From NCBI GenBank assembly GCA_950295325.1, contig OX485803.1, positions 59,349,554 to 59,413,553 of the forward strand: a stretch of DNA of 64,000 nt, in the 5' to 3' direction. Shown here in pieces: positions 46,021 through 59,349 of the stretch. Origin of the DNA: Polytrichum commune. Its lineage: Eukaryota > Streptophyta > Polytrichopsida > Polytrichales > Polytrichaceae. The notes beneath the pieces are model-generated. The model was given only the letters and a program-made list of their open reading frames with translations, had not been told where the DNA came from and made no database searches. A program made the position numbers and the translations under genes. Within the stretch, counting starts at the first letter, position 1. Each line of letters opens with the position of its first letter.

Positions 46021-49000
46021 GTGATAACTTATAATATGACAGCTTCAGCATATAGTCCTCCTTTTATCACCGAGGTAGCCTTATTAGCCGTCTCGCAATG
46101 TTAATGTCTGGGAGGAGGCATTCTAAGGGTAGCCGTCCTGATGGTGGAGGGACCCTCCGCAAACACGAGCCTCTAGTACAGGTCGAGCTCAGTCAAAAAC
46201 TGTTACCCTCCGTCACTTGTCTACTTTCGGCAATTCGAAGTGTACTGGCAAGCTTGACACCTTCTAACTCTATGCCCTGCAGCTTCTGTAGCTCCTCATT
46301 CCGACTTGTAACTGTTATATCGTCCGGTCCATCTATCCAATTGCAGTCTTTCCACTAGTAGGAAACTGGTAGCTCCAAACAACATGCTTGTCGAATCACG
46401 ATCCCTACGTATCAAGGTATGTGGATGTTATTCGGTTCGTTTTTCATGTTCTCCAACTCCATTAGAATACATAGGTCATCCCATGTGTGGACCAGAAATT
46501 CTATGATGATGCATCAGCAAAAATGGTTCTGAAAATTACAACTCAGGGGAGTTTTTCGCAAGTGCATATTTGGCGGTTCTTTAACTGAATACATAGGTCC
46601 TCCGCAATGTGTTCACTATTGAATGTGGAGTAGGTAATAAAGACGCTAGTCTAATCTCTTTGAACATGATATGTCTTTATGGTTTTTGTTTATCTTTACT
46701 GAACCACACACCAAATAGGTTTCCGATTAGGAAAAGCAACCGAATGAACCCGCATGATAGTGTTCGAATGGAGGAGGTGTGCATGATGCAAGTGTTTGTT
46801 CGATCTCCAACCACTGTGTGTTTGTTTACCTTTCTCACTTGCAACTGATCATGGAAAGCCATGAGCCTCGGAGAGAAGTTGCCTCGGAGCATCTGTGAGG
46901 TCTCCCCGAAAAGAGGTGGGCTATGCATTACGCACGCAGGCACCCGACAACTGGGCCCCAACATACTAAATTAGCATGTGCATTAATCATCACCGCACTC
47001 AGTTTAGAAAGGTGCATGGGCCTACGCAGCTATCTCGTCGGTGATTCTGTCAGCAACATTCCCCTTTCATCTTTCCTAACTGATTTCTTCAAGCACCCCA
47101 TTACATATAACATATGTACAGTCTTCCCCTTGGGCCATAATATGTGATCAATCATGGGGAACGGCGCTAAGAAAATGTTGGAATCTCAAATAAGGCAATT
47201 GCAGCAATGTCAAAGGTTCAAAAATTATATGTTTAAAATCAAAGAATTTTTAATCAAATTACTTGGATTCTTCTTGAAGTTCGGACCTACATATTCCAGT
47301 GAAATTGCAGAGGGAGATAAGATAACCTTCAATTTGTTTATGAGCATTGCAAAGCCTGAATATTTGTGGGTCCCGCAGAATTGAAGTTCGTATTGTGACA
47401 AATAAAAGCCGCAAAATGTTGTTGTGTAAGTGGCTGAGGTAAATGTACACTGTAAAAGTTTGGTTGAAGAAGTTATATCGTAGTAATTGGCTGGGGGTGT
47501 CGTATTCATTTGGGAGACTAAATGCAGTTCGGAAAGCACAATTGGCATTGCGAAGGACACTCCTGAACTTTCCACTAGGTACATTGAATATTTCATGCTC
47601 TCCATTTTGTGCAGTGGGAGCATTCTACTATGCTTATTAGTTCTTGTCTGTAGGGTTCCTTTTAATCAGATTTAACATGCTATAGGTTGCAGACCAGAAT
47701 CTTCTCAAAGGCTGATGCGTTCTGTACTCGTAACTTCGTAAGACAGCGGCTGGGATGTGCATTGCCGTGTGGAGCCATCAATGCTTGACTTGAAACTCAA
47801 ATTAGTTGTGCATGTTTTGTCTAACTAGTGGTTGGTGTCCACTTCCGATTCACAGAACCATGCCCAATTAAAAACTTTCCATGTTCATGCATCATTAATG
47901 AGCTAAGTTACGAGTACAGATTTTAGCATTACTGAAAACACCTCATTTGTCTAGAAAGTTCTGTACCTCAGCAGTCATGACTCATGACTCATGAGCTGTC
48001 TAATGCCCCGGCCAAACCACCAGTTACTGGTTAGTTGTGGTAAAAATTAACTCGAAATTGAGGCTGTACCAACTTTGCTAGAGATAAGCTAAGCAATGTC
48101 TTCTAGCTCTGGAGTAGGCTGATATTTTACAAGAACTTGTTATTTTAGGAGTTGCCGAATTCACAGGTGTGGCCATGAAGCTACTAAACTAAATAAAGGA
48201 TATTTAGTGTCATCAATTCTATTTGTCTTGCTCAATACTAATTGTAAACCTTGGTGTAGTGTCACCAACACTAAATGTTAACCCAACATTATTTGTCATT
48301 CATTATAAATTTTCTGGGGGAATATAGATTCAATGTTGTAATTACTGTCACTTACTACGTGATTTTTAGTAAAATTTCAATCATCCATAACAATATTTCA
48401 TCACATGTTTTTAGGACAGTACTTTGGAAAATTTGTGTGAAATACAAGTTTCTCAAACTTGGAACAGTAGCCAACATAAGTGTGGTTCAAGTCTAATTTT
48501 CTCACTTTGCCTTGCTAATTAACACAATAACTGGGTAGGAGCTTCATAAAGTTGGGATAAGATGCACAGATAAAGGATTAGATATCAGGCTGCAGGAACT
48601 CCTATAGTGAAGGGACAGGATATTATGATCTTTTCAAACCTTGAAACACTTAAAACTTCTAAAGTGGACAGAACAAAGTGAAGAACAAGAACAGTTAAAA
48701 TTTTGCTCCCAGGAAAAGGTTTTGATGGCTCCATGCTAACCAAGCCATGATTTCTAAGTGCATCTTTATCTGTCCGGCTTCCACATTGACTCTAACCACT
48801 TCAAATTGCACATAGACATATGCAATGATGGAAACTAAGATATTCAAGCACTGAAGAAATGTCCAATGAAATCTTATGTGCATTTGTATCATAATGGACA
48901 TACCAATGCAACCAAGAATGAGAAGCAAACTAGCAGGAGCAAAATCTATCCCTGAAGATTTCGACAAATGCCAAACTGCGAGGTTTACACTACAATGATT

Positions 49001-50053
49001 CCACCTAATAATGGTCTGCAAAATAATCATATTCTAGATGGAACTCAGAACACCAAAGATCCCAAAAACTGAACGTTTTTTCAAACACTAGCCTGAAAAT
49101 TTAACAATCAATGTGCATGTGCACCTCCAACAAGTCTTAATGTACTATGCTCTCACCACCAACCTCAACTGCAATGACCTCCATATCTCTGGAACTGCTC
49201 ATGCACCTGATCCTAAATCTGAAGTGCAAATTTATTGACAAATTCATGAAGCTTAAACGACTTAGATCCATCTCTTTTGTTTCTATGCGCTACTTGCAAT
49301 ATGTATCTTCAATGACACTGACACTATATCACACCAACACTAAGCTTAGCCGCATTGCCTGACATGGAGCAAACTCTCTAGCACACAAGGAGTACTTAGG
49401 GTGGAGGCGGAATCAAGAGAAGAGTAGCCGTCAAGAGAAGGTATTACATTGTATTCGTGAAAATGTCACATGGCATGCAAAAATGTCAATAAGGTTGTTT
49501 TCTCGAATACAAGGAAGGCTGGCTTGAATTGGTTTGCGGAGGCAACTTTTGCCAACTACATCTGGATGTATTTACAAAGTGCTAGTAGTATGTGCAAGTG
49601 GTAATGAGGGAAGAACACTTTTATATCATGAATGTTATGTTTTTCACTATTACTTCAAACACTCCTGATAACAATCAAAACATAACATTTTTGATAAAAA
49701 AAAAACCAAGACTTCTTCTTTACTCTATGAACTTGTACCATAGGTGCCCACACTAAATTAGTTTTAAAATGAAATTTTAACAAAGTTGAAGTGCACTACA
49801 CAAGACTAAAAACTAAGGCGGCCTTGGGAAAAAGGAAAAAATCACTTGTGAATGTGACGTTTTCACAAATACTATTAGGACTTTGGCTAATGGATGAAAC
49901 TCATCCATTATCCAAGATAGTTTTTGTTCCCTTATTCATAAGAAGTGTCATCCAAAAAGTTACTATAGTGACATAAACTACCTCCTAACACTAAATATCA
50001 TATTTGGTGTAGTCCATACTGTACATTAAATTATCCTATTATTGTCAATGGAA
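46021..50053. other. No gene recognised
   Basis: Only short ORFs. GAATACATAGGTC occurs twice (about 46466 and 46588). AT-rich from 48200. Confidence 0.4.
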
Positions 50054-50780
50054 CCCGGGGGGTGGACTCTTCATTGGAAACCTAAATGATGGCATGGATC
50101 ATCATGAAATTAAACCATAATAGACAAAGTTTATTATGAGAAGTTTATAGACAAAAAATAATTTATACATACTAATGGCATGCTAAAAAATGGACTCGTG
50201 TATTTATACTAAGATTTTCAAATTAATATGATAAATGCCTCCACTACATATACAAATTATACTTCATGAATGAAATAATCCTTTATTAAAAATATAAAAT
50301 CCACTTTCACTTTCCAAAGATAAAGTCATTGACTATTTTCATCCATAGCATGTAACTTAAACATTTGTATCAAACAAAGAAAGATAAGAGCATAATAACT
50401 TAGTCACAATCTGGAGAGCAAAACTAAAGGAAGCCCATGACGTTCGAAGGCCTCTAGTTTGTAAAAACGTAGAACCCAATTGCAAACACTAACAAGAAGA
50501 GACATGGTAGTCATTGAAGGCTATGACCGTATGAAAATTATGGATGAAAATGTGAAGCGGGTGAAACTAACACATTTATTGTCGAAATTTTCTCTAAACC
50601 TTAAGGCCCCTTTTGTACATCTACCTTTACTTCATAAATTTTAATATCATTTTTAGATGCACAAATTAAAGAAAAACAATACTTCTCCCTTATGTATATT
50701 GTGTATGCTAATGCCTCAAATATTACCCCTTCTTACACTCACATTAGTTTGTATGTGGTATGAAGAGTCCACCCCCTAAG
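50054..50780. mobile_element. TIR element, copy A (about 0.73 kb)
   Basis: Left end GGGGGTGGACTCTTCAT (about 50058-50074) and right end ATGAAGAGTCCACCCCC (50760-50776) are exact inverses. The body is non-coding and aligns throughout with the element at 51066. The superfamily is not assigned because target duplications are not clear. Confidence 0.75.
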
Positions 50781-51065
50781 GAGTGGACATTAATGTGAAA
50801 GTAATTAATGTGGGCCACTTCAGTTGTCTAGCAAGGTAGAAATCATGTGGGGGGCAGGCCTAAGCAAATCCTAACTCTTCTCCTAAGGCTTCCTAGAAAA
50901 ACCAACTCACACTTTAAGTATAAATTCAAGGATGTAAATTACAAAAATAAAACATTCATCTATATTTTTCTAGAAAATATAAATGTGGCAAACCATCCAA
51001 TTTTAGAACATATATTTAATGTGGATTATAGGAGTATTGTGGCCCACACTAACAAGACACTTTTT
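50781..51065. other. Spacer between the two TIR elements
   Basis: An ORF of 113 codons runs through it into copy B and has no recognisable domain; it is probably spurious. Confidence 0.5.
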
Positions 51066-51790
51066 CCTAGGGGTGGACTCTTCATTGGATACCAAAATGA
51101 TGTGCATGGGTCACTGCAAAATCTAACCCCCTATGTGCAAGAAATTTATAGGGAAAAAATCAATATATACATACAAACTGCAGGCTAGAAAATGACCTCA
51201 TACATTTATACTATGTTTTTCATTGTATTGTGATAAATGCATCCACTACATATACAACATATAAATCTTGAATTAAATACACCTTTACTACATATGAAAT
51301 CCAATTTCACTTTCCAAAGAAAAAATCATTGAACATATTTTCAAGCATAGCATGTAACTCAACGATTGCATCAAACAATCAAAGACAAAAGCACATTAAC
51401 TTAGCCACATTTTGGAGAACAAACTTAAGGAAACCCATGGGCACTCCAGGAGCCTCCGGTTTGTTAACACCTAGAATCTAACTATATGAACCCTAACAAG
51501 AATGAATAGGGTAATCATTGGGGATTTTTACCATATGACAACAATGGATGAAAACATGAATTGGATGGCACTTGTATATCTATTGTCATTTCTTCCCTAA
51601 ATCCTAAGGGCCCCCTTTTGTACACCTACCTTTACTCCAAAATCCTTAATAGCCTTTTTAAAAGTACACACTAGGGAAAAATAATACCTCTCCCTTATGT
51701 GTATTATGTACGCTAATGCCTCAAATAATACCCCTTCTTACACTCACATTAGTTCATACGTGGTATGAAAAATGAAGAATCCACCCCCTA
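51066..51790. mobile_element. TIR element, copy B (about 0.73 kb)
   Basis: Left end CCTAGGGGTGGACTCTTCAT (51066-51084) and right end ATGAAGAATCCACCCCCTAG (51772-51790) are inverses with one mismatch. The body matches copy A, for example the TACCCCTTCTTACACTCACA block and the GTACA(T/C)CTACCTTTACT block. It is in the same orientation as copy A, 285 bp away. Confidence 0.75.
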
Positions 51791-54700
51791 GCTCAGGGAG
51801 GTCACTCCCCCTTGTGTTATGTAACCACGTGCGTACAAAAGATATTTTTATGGGGGCTATTTACCTCCTCGTTTGGATTTTAGGGAACTCTTTAACTAGA
51901 AAAAAATCTACTTCATCAAAGATTTGGCACCCTATAGGTAATTATAAAAGAAAACCCATATTATTTCAAGTGATGGTAAATTACTTATAAATTTTTGATT
52001 TACTAGTTCTGTACGAAGGAAAACTTAGAACACCAATATGGCATGGTGTAAATTCATGTTGCTATATATTGGTGAAAGAAGAGTGTACACATCATAACTA
52101 GAGCATGTCATGCATCTAAGTTAAATGTTGGTTTAGGAATTTGTAACCTAAAAGTTAAACCCACAAACAATGCAGTTGAAATGAGGTCAATGACATGAGC
52201 AAGAACATAACCAATGAATGTGGCACAAAGACAACACATGCCAAGAAAACTGAGCCAGAAGTTCAATTACAAAGCTAAAGTGTTAAAAAACACAAAGAAA
52301 AAACGTATTCCACTAAAGTTTTAGCAAACCACAAACACCAATCTCCATAGAGTATTTGTGCAATCCCTAGGACAACCATAGAACTATAAACGAAGATGGA
52401 AGACTAACACAATAATGCATTCATTTGGAGGAGTGCAACCTTTATCACAATGGTTGAGAAGTATTCATGAAGGCAGCGGACGAAGCCGAAGATTGGGCAC
52501 CTCAAGCTGAGGAGAGGGTTGAGGAAGTTGATAGAAGAGTCGAAGAGTTGTTGCTAGAGCTTGAGAATGTCACACGGTGCAACCCACATAAGTATCATGC
52601 AACTCCAGAGTGACTTGCGAAATGCTAAGAGCAAGAGAAGGAGCAAAAGAAAGTAAAGCTAAGCAAAGAAGGGAATGTGAGGCATGGAAGTGCAAAGGCT
52701 AAACCCTAATCCTAAACCCCAATCAATATTAAGTCTTCATCCATAATTCGACCCATCCATTAATACTCAATCAATATTTCTTTCATTCATGTATTATATG
52801 TGAATATATTCATTTTATTTTAATTTCTTTAATCCTCCTTATTTTTTGTCACCCTAATTTCTTTCTACCTCAAACCTAAAGTGGGGGTTTTCCTCTTACA
52901 CTAAATTATATATAATCACATGTTTTGCAATTTAAGGAGGTTATGGTAGATCCAAAGTTTATAGAAATTTTCCTTCTAATGAATAAAAAACACCCTATAG
53001 TTGTTCTCACGTGGTTTCTACTTTTCGGCCGGTGACCCCCCCGATCCCCTAGACCTACATGCAAGGCCTTAGTTGCCCACCATGGATTCACATGTGATAT
53101 CAACGTTCATCGCGTCTTGTCATGTCTTGTGTCAAGGACATGATAGCAAATATCGGACCCAAACATATCACGTCGGGAGGGGGGTTAACCAATTTATCCA
53201 AGAGTAAAATAATGTGGTCAACCCGGTTGGTCAATGACCAAGTACAATATTTACTGCAAAATAACAGTCAAATAGGCAAGTCAACTACTCCATAGCAATC
53301 AACTTACAAAATCAATCCATTATTTATGGCACTTGTCAATTAACTTTCCATTCCATTCCTCTAGAATAGTTGCCCTGATAATCAATTGTAGAAGATGTGT
53401 AGATGACATTGGTAGATCCACCATCACAAGAAGTTGTTGTAGTTATTAACGAGGTGGACTTAGTATTTGTTAGGTAAAGTCAATACGACGTGAATCCACA
53501 AATCCTGAATATATTTGTAATACATAAATAAGCTAGATTAAAAGTTCAAACGTTTTTGGAAATAAAAATAAATCCAATAAATCTTAATAAATGCTTAAAC
53601 ATCCAACCCAATCTTAGTTGCAATGAATGAATAATTCAGAGCCCATGTAATATCTTTTAATTGCCCCAGTATATCTCAATGTGGCTTAAAGTTGGGCACA
53701 AGCATGGTAAAGTGGACCAAAATAATGCTCTAGTATTTTAAAACTTAGATTTGTGGGGTCAAACACTCAAAAGTGGTAGCAAAAATGTTTTTTAATTCAA
53801 ATAAAATTCATGGTAACATTTATTGTTGTATTAAGTACTCAAATATAAAGTACCAAGATGAGATCTTCAAAAACTTATCATTAGAAGTGATGTTGAAAAG
53901 CAAATGGCTAGATATGGCTTTGGACATAAATTTCATGACCTTCCTATTTTTAATTTGATTTTTTTAATAATCATTGATATTTTTCATTATACACTTGAGG
54001 TCACCAACAAGTATTCTTGTACAAATTCATCAACATCCTCATGTTTAGAATATTGTTTTAACAATTACTTGTTCAATATCACCACTTCCACATCACATGC
54101 ATCTATCTTCTAAAATACTTTAAAAACATATTCTTGTCAACTTAAATTTATTGACTTTGTAAATTAATGTTTTTTAATTATTAATATTCTACTAAATACT
54201 AGTAAATTTATTGTTCTAAATCACCTTCAGTGAAACCTATGCAATGATCGATGGTTGTTCACTATACCGTGCTTGTAACCAATCCACTATGATTATCCAT
54301 GAGTATTATAGAATGGGAGAGTGAGAGAAGAAGAAAATGAGGTTTTCAAGTTGCTTCATGAGAACACCTATAACTTCATGTCATAAACTTTTATTGATAT
54401 TAAAAACTTGGATTAAAATTAAAATATAATATAGATTCATAATTATAAAATTTGTAAAATATGAATGTTTTGTCCAACCTTAATAAGCCTTCAAAGTCAA
54501 CTATCTTAAATGGATTGGTATACTTAGCTGCCTTACAAAAACCCTATAACTTTTTTTTATCAACATTTTAAATCGCAATAAATCCAATAGGATTGGAAAT
54601 GAAACTTTAAAATCCGTTTGTTGATATAAGATTTATAAAACATGGACTTCTAAGAACTTTTGATGAGCCTCTAAAGTGAGTTGTTATTAACAAACCAAAA

Positions 54701-55429
54701 AATATCTACAAAATTATTTGTCAATTATTTGCTTTCTATCAACTTAGGAAAATACTCTAATCAAATATCTTTCAACAAATTGAAAATCACCTATATAAAA
54801 TATATTATTAGACATAAATTAAAGTAAAAACTTAGAAAGAATTGAGGCTTTATTTTACAATAAAATACATATCACTATTCATTATAATGTTTTACTATAA
54901 TTATAAGCCTTAATATCATATTTTATTTCTATTGCCATTATAGTTGGAAAAAAAAAACTACCAATCATTATCACCATATCCCACTTAAAAATATAGAGGG
55001 TAGAACATTAGATTGCTCGTAGTCAATAAAAATATCAAAGAAGAAGCATGAGAAAGAATAAGGTTAGAACAAGGCTACCATGCTAGTCTGAAGAGGGGTA
55101 CGAGTTATCCTATATTATTTGTATGAACCAATGTACAGAAGAAAATCAATAAAAGGCAAAGGAAGGAGAGCATGAGACCATCTCACTCCAAGCATTGTTC
55201 ATATGCCTTTGTATAGGTGTCTATGCTTGTATAATCTTATCTCCTATTGATTCCAATAGGTTATTGGCCCACCATGCAAGTGAAATGCCTAGAGATTTGA
55301 TTGTATTTGAGTTTGCGAAGTGGATCTTGAGAAGTTGGCGCTTCAGAGCGTTGGAGGTGTCTGAGGGCGCATTGTGTTGTTGTAAGTATTTTTTTGTTTT
55401 TTTTTTAATGTATGTTTGATGCAAGAGCA
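51791..55429. other. No gene recognised
   Basis: Mostly AT-rich. 52480-52640 has a GAGG/GAAG-rich stretch. No ORF with family similarity. Confidence 0.45.
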
Positions 55430-56150
55430 TGTGATTTGAATTTCTTGAGTGTTGAGAAGTTTATTTTGAGAAGTTTGGAGGTGTTTAGACTTCAAGCATT
55501 TGATTGGAGTGTTTTGAGTGTTCAAGGATTTATTTGAGAGCTTTGAAGGTGTTTAGACTCCAATAGTATATAACTTGAGAGACTTGAGTGTTGAGAGAGT
55601 TATTTGAGAGGTTTGGAGGTGTTTAGACTTTAAAACATTTGACTTGAATGTTTTAAGCGTTCAAGTGTTTCTTTGAGAACTTTGAAGGGTTTCGACTCCA
55701 ATAACACATGACTCAAGAAACTTGAATTTTGAGAAAATTCTTTGAGAGTGTAAAACGCATTTGAATTGAAGATATATCATTTCAGTGATTTGAATGTCCT
55801 AGAACTCTCTTGAAGTGTAGAAAATATTATTTGAATGATTTGAGAATATAAGGCATTTGAGGTGAAGAAGATCTTATTTGAATGATTTGAATATCTTTCG
55901 AACTTTCTTGAGGTGTAGAAAATTTATTTGAATGATTTGAGAGTCATTTGAGGTGAAAATCTTATTTCAGTGATTTGAGTGTTTTTCGAACTCTCTTGAG
56001 GTGTAGACAATCTTATTTGAATGATTTGAGAGTGTCAGACATTTAAGGTGAAGAAAATCTTATGTGAGTGATTTGAATGTCTTAAAACATTTTACGAGGT
56101 GTAGAAGATCTAACTTGAGATATTTGAGAGTGTAAGGCATTTAGGGTGAA
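55430..56150 (+). repeat. Degenerate tandem array in the copia leader, about 65-100 bp units
   Basis: Units carry GAGGTGT(A/T)(T)AGA(C/A), TTGAATGATTTGAGAGT or GGAGGTGTTTAGACT. At least seven units precede gag of the copia remnant. The same unit, inverted, lies upstream of gag in the other remnant (17221-17405). Confidence 0.75.
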
Positions 56151-56190
56151 AGATATATTGTTTGATTGTTTTGAACATAAATTTGAGCGT

Positions 56191-56894
56191 ATGATGACAT
56201 CATTTGAAAACGAGGCCACTAGAATCATTGACAAGTTCAATGGAAGGAAATTCAATATTTGGAAGTTCAAAATTGAAATGTTGTTGGCATCTATGGATCT
56301 TTGGGATATTATGGACGGATTAGAGGAACCTCCTCCTTCCAATGCAAATCCTAAAGTGTTGAAAAAATAACGAAGACGCGTTAAAAAAATAATGTCAACC
56401 ATGGGCCTCAACTTGGCGGACAACGAACTTGTGCACATCAAGGGTTTAAAGGACCGGCGGAGGCGTGGAAGACCCTTTACAACATTCACAAGATAAAGAG
56501 TTTGTTTAACATCATTTTCATTTGCCGCATATTTTTCACGTGCAAAATGCAAGAGGGTAATGACTTGTTGGGCCACTTCAACAAGGTCAAGGCGTTCGCG
56601 GATCAACTTGCTTGTTTGAAGGTACCCATGAGAGACGAAGACATTGTCATGACCTTGCTTGAGAGCTTGCCGGTGTCGTTCCATTACTTGATCACCGCAA
56701 TGAAGACGATGCCAATGAAAGAACTTACGATAGAATACATGACGGCGCGTTTGATGCACGAGATGTCGAAGCGCAATGAGAAGGAGCCTAATGTGATGAT
56801 GACGCCATGGTGTTGCGACAAGGTGAAGACGACAACTCATTTCTACGCCAATGTACAAAATCATTTTTTATTGTGGCAAACCAGACTACATTAA
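56191..56894 (+). pseudogene. copia gag fragment
   Basis: MTSFENEATRIIDKFNG, NIWKFKIEMLLASMDLWDI and PPSNANPKVLKK, then a stop. The frame resumes with FFTCKMQEGNDLLGHFNKVK, DEDIVMTLLESLPVSFHYLI and MTARLMHEMSKR. Two frame breaks. Confidence 0.85.
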
Positions 56895-56971
56895 ATATTT
56901 TTACTACAAAACAAAAAAAGAAGCAAGAATAAGAGAAGAATGCGAAGGACGATGAGAACTACGCATTTGTA

Positions 56972-57250
56972 ATGTGTAATAAAGCACATTCGAATAGCAT
57001 GTGTAAGTGGATCATGGATTCGTGTGCCTCTAAGCGCATAACTTTGCATAAGGCGGTAATTAACACGTATAAGGTAATCACTCCACGCAATTTGCATTTG
57101 GGTAATAATAACGTTGTTCAAGCTATTGGAATAAGATCTATTGTCGTGAAAGCAATATTGGAAGGTAAAATCAACCAAATTTGTGTAAAAAATATGTTCC
57201 ACGTACTTAAATTGCATGTCAATTTATTCTCGGTGAGCAAACTTGTGTAG
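56972..57250 (+). pseudogene. copia protease relic
   Basis: CKWIMDSCASKRITLHKA: the catalytic DSGA is DSCA. KLHVNLFSVSKLV follows, as in the other remnant. Confidence 0.75.
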
Positions 57251-57308
57251 AACAGTTTAAAGTTCCAATTCAACCTAAATGAATGCATTGTCAAATCTTA
57301 TAATGGTT

Positions 57309-58160
57309 AAGCCATTGCGATTGCATCACGCGAACGTCACTTGTATAAAACCGATTTTGTGAAGATGCATGAATCGGAAGCGGCCAATTTGGTACAATCT
57401 CCAACGGAAGATGGCGCCCTTGATCTTTGGCACCGTTGCCTTGGCCATTTGAATGTGAAGGGTGTTTATATCCTCCAAAATATGGTAAGTGGTATAAACC
57501 TTGACAAAAAAATTTGCCCCACATTCTTGTTGTTTTGTGAAGCATGCATTGAAGGCGAACAACATAGGGTTGCATTTTCTAACGAGAGAGAGAAACAAGC
57601 GACCAAGCCTTTGGAAATTGTGCATTCCGATGCATGTGGCCCCATAAGGACTACATCTATGGGCGGTGCAAGATATTTTATAACTTTCATTGATGATTTT
57701 TCAAGGAATGTGTGGTTGTATGTGTTGAAATCCAAAGGGGGTTGCTTTGAGAAGTTTAAGGAGTTCAAGGCACTCGTAAAAACAGAATCGGAGCACAAAA
57801 TCAAAATATTTTGATCGGACAATGACGGAGAGTTCGTTTCCAAGGCATTTAATTCTTTTTTGAAGGATTATGGTATCAAGAAGCAAACATCTATTCCATA
57901 TATGCCTCAACAAAATGAAGTGGCTGAACATGCAAATCGCACCATTGTGGAGATGGTAAGGAGCATGTTTCATGCTCAAAACCTTGACAAATCGTTTTGG
58001 GGGAAACGATAGTTAATGCGGTTTACACAAGAAACCGTTGTCCAACAAGGGCGTTGGATTTTATTACGCCTGAGGAAGTGTGAAGCGGAATGAGGCTTTG
58101 CATTGCACACATGTGTGTGTTTGGGTGTGTGGCCTACGCAATGGTGCTGGATGAACAAAG
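57309..58160 (+). pseudogene. copia integrase relic
   Basis: Zinc region HRCLGHLNVKG...CEACIEGEQHR, then the core with HSDACGP (D), SDNDGEF (D) and QQNEVAEHANR (E). All three catalytic residues are present, but a TGA at 57812-57814 lies just before the second Asp, and another break follows NLDKSFWG. Confidence 0.8.
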
Positions 58161-58603
58161 GAGTAAGTTTGATGCAAAATATATATAATGTTTGTTTTTG
58201 GGTTATTATGAGGGGACTAAGGCCTACATGCTAATGTGTTTACAAACTAAAAAAATCATAAAAAGTAGAGATGTCATATTCATGGAAGATAACACGAGCG
58301 TTAGAACGTTAGAATGTTAGAAACGCTTTGGAGATACGTCCAAATGATAGAAATGAAGGCCCTACGTGGGAAGTGGACTACCCGTGCCCCAATTCTTAAG
58401 TTATAATCTGATAGGCGAAAGATACATGGATCCGAGGACTATATGTACAGAGAGTTGTACGCTCACACAAAATATAATAAACTCATTTGAAATACTACAT
58501 GGTGTGCCATTTATGTAATATATGCCTCAAATGTATATCGATTTTTACATGCTCCACCTCCCCCCCTTCCCTTGGGTTTTGTTTGTTTTTATTTTGGCAT
58601 CAG

Positions 58604-58957
58604 CGTTTGGAGTCGTCGCTTAAGGTCGTCTATGAATCAAACTTGGGAAGCTTCTTCTATGAGACCGTTTACATTGCCGCGTCCATCATCGACTACTCCA
58701 AAGGAGCCTCTTGATGCCGGCGTTGTCGATAGCCCCCACCCTAGCAAATCTTCTGTCAATCTCCGTCTCCGTCGCCACTCAAGGGCATAGATCGCAATTG
58801 CGTCCGAGCGTCCCCCTCTCGGCTTGGCGGCGGTATTACACCTCAACGGCGGTTGCGGATGGACGCTCGGCCTACAAAGAGTGGACCCCTCCCTATTCCT
58901 TTGCGGGACGCTTTGCCCCTCCTCACCAACTCGGACGCGAGCGCCCCCTGTACCAAG
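58604..58957 (+). pseudogene. Gene B exon 5, third copy
   Basis: After acceptor TTGGCATCAG it reads YIAASIIDYSKGAS, then shifts by one base to DAGVVDSPHPSKSS, matching AVDYSRDVGIDDGVVNSPPP of copy 1. It ends at ACCAAG|GTGACC (58957/58958), and the copy 1 donor is GCCAAG|GTGCCC. A T-rich tract precedes it, as in copy 1. Confidence 0.65.
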
Positions 58958-59078
58958 GTGACCCCCCTGCACATGGCTTAACCATACATTATAATCATTC
59001 TGCACTAAAAGGAATGTGTGACATGTTTGGGTCTTTCTCCTCAAACTAACACATGTTTCTTGGTCTAATGCATTGCAG

Positions 59079-59349
59079 GTTGCGTCCAACCCTAAACCTC
59101 CGCGGTCTAGTGCGTCCATCGAGTTGGAGCATATGTACGCCATGTCCAGAAATGCAAGACAAACCACTTCATTGTATTCGAATTCTTCGTCATATAATTC
59201 GGGCGGCTGACGGAATCCAAAATGTGTTATGGAGGGCCCACGTCCCAACCTTGGCTATGGTCGTGGGGTGGAGATTTTCAGGAATGTTGAAGCAATGCGA
59301 GCAAAAGAATCGGTGGCAAAAGAAAAAGATGCAATCTCCAAGGCTAGAT
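59079..59349 (+). pseudogene. Gene B exon 6, third copy
   Basis: After acceptor GCATTGCAG it starts VASNPKPPRSSA and contains SSSYNSGG, then an in-frame TGA (59208-59210), YGRGVEIFRNVEAMRAKE and a Lys/Ala-rich end before TAG at 59347. Copy 1 exon 6 has the same order (TTSYNSG, YSRGPEIFRAMEAA). Confidence 0.75.

Larger units (their letters stand above)
56191..58320 (+). mobile_element. Ty1/copia retrotransposon remnant, no reverse transcriptase seen
   Basis: Order: gag, zinc-knuckle relic, protease relic, integrase. The sequence stops resembling copia shortly after the integrase (near 58320). RT and RNase H are missing, as in the minus-strand remnant. It holds several stops and frameshifts. 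The 3' fragment of the palindrome element begins less than 300 bp downstream. Confidence 0.85.

Noticed and set aside
57326..57843. Minus-strand ORFs over the copia integrase
   Set aside because: Shadows. The plus strand carries the zinc-binding and DDE residues.
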